In this document: piece by piece, positions 22,801 through 24,368 of the stretch
How the letters are laid out: each line of letters begins with the position of its first letter
Numbering within the stretch: position 1 is the stretch's first letter
DNA from: CAYRZF01 sp964428805
GTDB taxonomy: Bacteria; Methylomirabilota; Methylomirabilia; Rokubacteriales; CSP1-6
Assembly (NCBI GenBank): GCA_964428805.1
Contig: CAYRZF010000028.1
Span: forward strand, 1 to 24,368
Direction of reading: 5' to 3'
DNA: 24,368 nucleotides
The notes under the pieces: model-generated
Databases searched by the model: none
Seen by the model: the letters and a program-made list of their open reading frames with translations, nothing else
Told to the model about the DNA's origin: nothing
Translations under genes and position numbers: made by a program

Positions 22801-24108
22801 GTGCCTTCTGTCCGGCGAGCCGGAAGGCCCGTCTACGACGGTCAGACGCCCGGTCTTCATGGCCTGGCCGAGCGACGAGCCCGGGACGGAGCGTATTCCG
22901 AAGCTCTCCTCGAGCTCAGGTGAGAGGCCGCGCTGAGCCATCAGCGAGAGCGTCTGGCCTCCCGCCGCGGCCTGATAGAGCGCCGCCATATCCATCTCCG
23001 TCACGCGACGGACCACCTCCAGCGTCTCCTCCACCGTGGGGACGAGATCGACGCTCCGGTTGAGCGTGAACGCAACAGCATTCAGCGCTTGAAGCTCCCG
23101 GTTCCGGTGCTCGACTTCACGCCGCCCGCGCTCGAGGAAGACCCCCATCTCGTTGAAGGCACGGGCGATGTCCTCCAGTTCCCCCCCTCGACCCGGGGAA
23201 ATGCGCGTATCGAAGTCCCCGGCCGCCACTCGGCGCGCGCCTTCCCCAATCGCCTCGATCGGCTGGAGCACACGGCGGGCCAGGATCCAGCTGGCCACAA
23301 ACGTGGCGCACCCGGTGAACAGTAGGAACCCGACGATCCACGTTGAGACGAGGCCCTGGGCTGCCCGCAGTTCGGCGTCCGGGGCCAAGAGCCAGAGCGC
23401 CACATCGGACCACCGCCCGACCGGGCGCAGAAAATACGAGGCGCCGCTCAGCTCCACCCGCCCCGCCCGCGTGGCCTCGGCCCATCGCACGCCGGACGTC
23501 CCCTCGGGAAGGGTGGTGTAGGCGGGTGCTCCCTCCGCGAGCAAGAGAAGCTCGACCCGGGGAGAATTGGCGCCCAGCCGCTTGGCGAGGCCCTCGAACT
23601 TTCTCCCCACCACCACGGTTCCCAGGGAACGTCCGTCTTGCACGATCGGGACGACGCCCAGCAGCATCGGCACCCCGGATACGAGCTGGATCGCGCCGAT
23701 GGGAGCCGGGGACCCGACGGGCAGGCCCGTCCCGGCGGGAACCGACGCGGCGGGAACCTGCACGAGGGGAGCATTCCGCTCGTCCACGATCAGGACCAGG
23801 TCGGCGACGCGTTCAAGCGTGAGCGAGAGCATTCGGGGAGAAGCGCCGCGCGCGAGGGTCCCCCAGTCGCCCTTCATGACCCCCTGGATGACCGCCGGAT
23901 CGCGGGCGAGGAGCCGCGCCTCTCGTTGAAGATCCTCAAGGGCGGCATCCACGAGGGCGGCGATGGTGCGCGTCCATCGCTGAAAGTCCGCCTCGGCGGA
24001 CTGAGAAAGCTGGGAGGAAACAGAAGGCAGACCGACCAGGGCCAGGACGATCAGCGGAACCAGCACCGCTGCCAGCAAGGACAGAAGAACCCGCGTGGAC
24101 CAGCGCAC
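16867..24108 (-). CDS. Giant membrane hybrid histidine kinase with ten tandem GAF domains
   Basis: A 2413-residue sensor kinase. It has a membrane helix at 7-29, an extracytoplasmic sensor of about 220 residues, a second helix near 253-277 and a HAMP linker at about 276-330. Ten GAF units follow at a spacing of about 160-170 residues (near 342, 501, 669, 837, 1008, 1177, 1347, 1522, 1693 and 1864). Most end in an A-x-A-hydrophobic-ENARLY-type helix. HisKA follows with phosphoacceptor His2056 in VAHDFNN, then the ATPase domain (N box NLILNAVDAM, DTGAGI at 2202-2207, GTGLGL at 2227-2232), then a C-terminal receiver (DDD 2289-2291, Asp2333, Thr2361, Lys2383). No output domain is present, so phosphate must pass to another protein. 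Start GTG 24108 has a weak ribosome site. Confidence 0.94.
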   Translation of the reverse strand: MRWSTRVLLSLLAAVLVPLIVLALVGLPSVSSQLSQSAEADFQRWTRTIAALVDAALEDLQREARLLARDPAVIQGVMKGDWGTLARGASPRMLSLTLERVADLVLIVDERNAPLVQVPAASVPAGTGLPVGSPAPIGAIQLVSGVPMLLGVVPIVQDGRSLGTVVVGRKFEGLAKRLGANSPRVELLLLAEGAPAYTTLPEGTSGVRWAEATRAGRVELSGASYFLRPVGRWSDVALWLLAPDAELRAAQGLVSTWIVGFLLFTGCATFVASWILARRVLQPIEAIGEGARRVAAGDFDTRISPGRGGELEDIARAFNEMGVFLERGRREVEHRNRELQALNAVAFTLNRSVDLVPTVEETLEVVRRVTEMDMAALYQAAAGGQTLSLMAQRGLSPELEESFGIRSVPGSSLGQAMKTGRLTVVDGPSGSPDRRHQTQIALPILVKGEVWGVMILAASAAREFTPEETHLIEAVAYQVGAAVERAALFAETREKEERLESLVKLAQTVTARLDVGEVLDGVIRTAAGLLPDSSVRLWVAEEDRLLLRGESGAGAAAPARGKTTFAFGEGLVGHVAQAGEPLVIERVLDDPRTLNVEWLRQEGCVSFAGVPLLFQNRVLGVLAIVTRRLTRFSKEEIELLMSFATQAAIAMENARLYAATTRRGKRLETLAQLTQTLTATLRVEEVLDRVVGSAVELFGSSVSRLWLVDEGGETLSLRAHAGSLSEDLGITRFRVGEGLVGQIVATKAPLVIADLREDPRPVNRERHRADGVISYAGAPMLLGDRTLGALGIALREPHEFSEEEVSLLQSLANHAAIAIENARLYQSAARRAARMRTLAEMGRLLVSTFDVDRILETVATRCRESLDISDVGIFSLDAESSELCFLHGFGSREAFWRTHRLRIGEGVAGRAVAENRPVWTEDVLNDPTITLRPETRAQIGTVGTRAVLALPLSGERPFGVLVVHREAGHRFSDEEREYLTTFANQVAVALENARLFSLEQARRAQVEALGEIERELVAELIPERLLDLIIERASALLKARGVVFLLDETGSTLVPRSSYGMPPKVRDLRIPLGVGIAGTAAVERRGLLGNDFASSAYAASLAAHGIDTLGSVHLIAQPLISRDRLLGVIALNREEGGRRFTQTEFETFGGFAAQAAIALENARLYREAKEYGDRLRALDEVNRLVSSSLQVKEVLKNIAQAVSTFFEAPQAHVWVVTPEGQRLRRSVTVGDPEVAAGFADEVALGEGAVGWVVQHREPILWTRIEHDRRILRASWAIRHGLRYLTAYPITLGARVLGAFVMYRSAPHPVTPETRSLLGSLAAQAAIALDNARLYAETTRRLRETQALLEVAEILSSTLDVKRLLKQVTIKAAQVCQVDRCTIAFWEGNRTIPLMSQFADGRKAPDLWAKFVAMQPFAPQEVPAHAIAIDTKRPVIIPDTADTDLIPREWIEAYGLRAYLVVPLIRQDRVVGALNLDYTERGRTFEQWQVDLAVTIAGQLALALDNSRLYAEIRERLKETETLLSVARVLSLNLPLQEGMRQVAREVGRAFQADMVGAYFLDSKKEALVPLAGYHVPKNLFPVFLDRPFHISRFPILQEAWETRKPVWTSDAMSDPRFDRDFLGAIRPRAVLFAPTLVRGEIVGGLFLVWWSPGRTFTSAELRLVEGVASQVGLALENADLVRQTQDKLRETETLLNVSRALSTTLDLEPLLRHFLREVTHIIDADSVGVWLLDPATGQLEPVVGFRVPRNFLDALRTVRIDPAEITFYADGFRSKRVMVSSNVPEDPRIPAALKAVAPHRVQLFAPIVAKDRVIGSFIAVWWERTREFSERELALVEAMGIQAGVAVENAGLFQENQRKLEELSVLHELSRAVTGQLDLAELVGAIHGQVARVLDARNMLILLYDEARQEVEVALRVLEGEERPNPRRYPVGDGLFTRLVESGRPIRTDNYAAECRREGVRPFEDSLKYPYWLGAPMVAGDKTIGGLILRSNARPFTAADERLLLNIASLAALAFRSARLFDERTRAYQQLAAAQDQLIRTEKLRALGEMASGVAHDFNNLLAAILGRAQLLLRKVEDPKLRQWLEVIERAATDGARTVRRIQEFARIRRDQPFVPVDLNRVVKEALEVTQARWGQEAQSQGLTIEVTTTLDPIPEIAGDPAELREALTNLILNAVDAMPEGGTLSLTTRVEAGDVVVKVSDTGAGISEAVQRQIFDPFFTTKGPKGTGLGLSITYGIVSRYGGLIAVESAEGQGATFSLTFPVSDAEPEPPSPPALPSTSPVRCLVVDDDQLVLEAMGDLLTMAGHSAVLLLDGREAIARFKAEPFDLVLTDLAMPGVNGWQLARAVKDHAPSVPVLLVTGLGVELSPEELLAQGVDAVLSKPVKLEDILSAVGTYGSRSQRQPPASVEGES

Positions 24109-24368
24109 AGGGATATGCCTCAGCCTGGCCTAACGGCCCGGGTACGACCGCTGGATGTGGCCGTCGGCAAGCCGGTTCTCTCGGGGCCCGTCGAGGACGA
24201 GGTGGCCGGCCTCGAGAACACAGCCCCGGGGGGGAAACTGCAGCGCCCGCAGCACGTTCAGCTCCACATGCCATAGTGCCACAGCTGTCCGGTTTATTGC
24301 CACGAGATTGTACGGCGGCCGCTCCGCGTTCGCGGAACGTCAGGCGGGGGAAGGCCACCCGGCGCTAG
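24109..24368. other. 260-bp region upstream of the giant kinase, no gene seen
   Basis: I see no credible coding sequence here; the open frames on both strands are low-complexity shadows. On the minus strand TACAAT (24312-24307) could serve as a -10 box for the kinase, but no good -35 lies upstream. A near-palindrome TCCGCGTTCGCGGA sits at about 24323-24336, overlapping the expected -35 position. The upstream gene lies outside the window. Confidence 0.3.

Noticed and set aside
16867..24108. Periodic similarity in the kinase gene as a DNA repeat or CRISPR array
   Set aside because: The period of about 500 bp reflects repeated GAF protein domains that have diverged strongly in DNA. There are no short identical repeats with unique spacers.
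24250..24275. Sigma-54 promoter upstream of the kinase (TGGCAC followed by GC)
   Set aside because: The GG-to-GC spacing is shorter than the fixed 10 bp needed between the -24 and -12 elements.

Overview
The window is high-GC bacterial DNA (about two thirds G+C in lines I counted), and every convincing gene lies on the minus strand, so transcription runs from the high coordinates to the low ones. The gene set (Liv-type ABC transporter with an embedded acyl-CoA ligase, many acyl-CoA enzymes, B12 mutase, very large GAF sensor kinase) and the style of the sequence suggest an uncultured soil or subsurface lineage such as Rokubacteria/Methylomirabilota or a deltaproteobacterial relative. This placement is inference; there is no rRNA or other phylogenetic marker here.

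Reading in the direction of transcription, the first unit (24108 to 15800) is a 2413-residue membrane hybrid histidine kinase with ten consecutive GAF domains. Its stop codon overlaps the start of trpD (anthranilate phosphoribosyltransferase). A strong sigma-70-like promoter (15745-15774) then opens a long catabolic operon: a GntR/UTRA regulator with a 12-bp palindrome in its leader, etfB, etfA, a crotonase on a low-GC patch, a truncated native crotonase, an acyl-CoA dehydrogenase, the large subunit of an isobutyryl-CoA-mutase-type B12 enzyme, a HIT hydrolase, the small B12 subunit, and a second acyl-CoA dehydrogenase. A second promoter with its own adjacent palindrome (6805-6847) precedes the last block: glutaconate-CoA-transferase-like A and B subunits, livG, an AMP-forming acyl-CoA ligase, livH and livM, the last running off the left edge.

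Together the genes describe import of a carboxylic acid by a Liv-type transporter, CoA activation by ligase or CoA transfer, carbon-skeleton rearrangement by the mutase, and flavin-dependent oxidation with electrons leaving through ETF. The mutase carries Phe and Gln where methylmalonyl-CoA mutase has Tyr89 and Arg207, which points to isobutyryl-CoA or a related branched acyl-CoA. No thiolase, 3-hydroxyacyl-CoA dehydrogenase or mutase chaperone GTPase is in the window, so the pathway is incomplete here.

The least expected features are non-coding or rearranged. Two homologous elements of about 180 bp sit in opposite orientations in two operon gaps, and their terminal stems differ by compensatory changes. 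A 15-codon divergent copy of the mutase small-subunit start lies just upstream of the real gene. An apparently foreign crotonase sits beside the remains of a native one.
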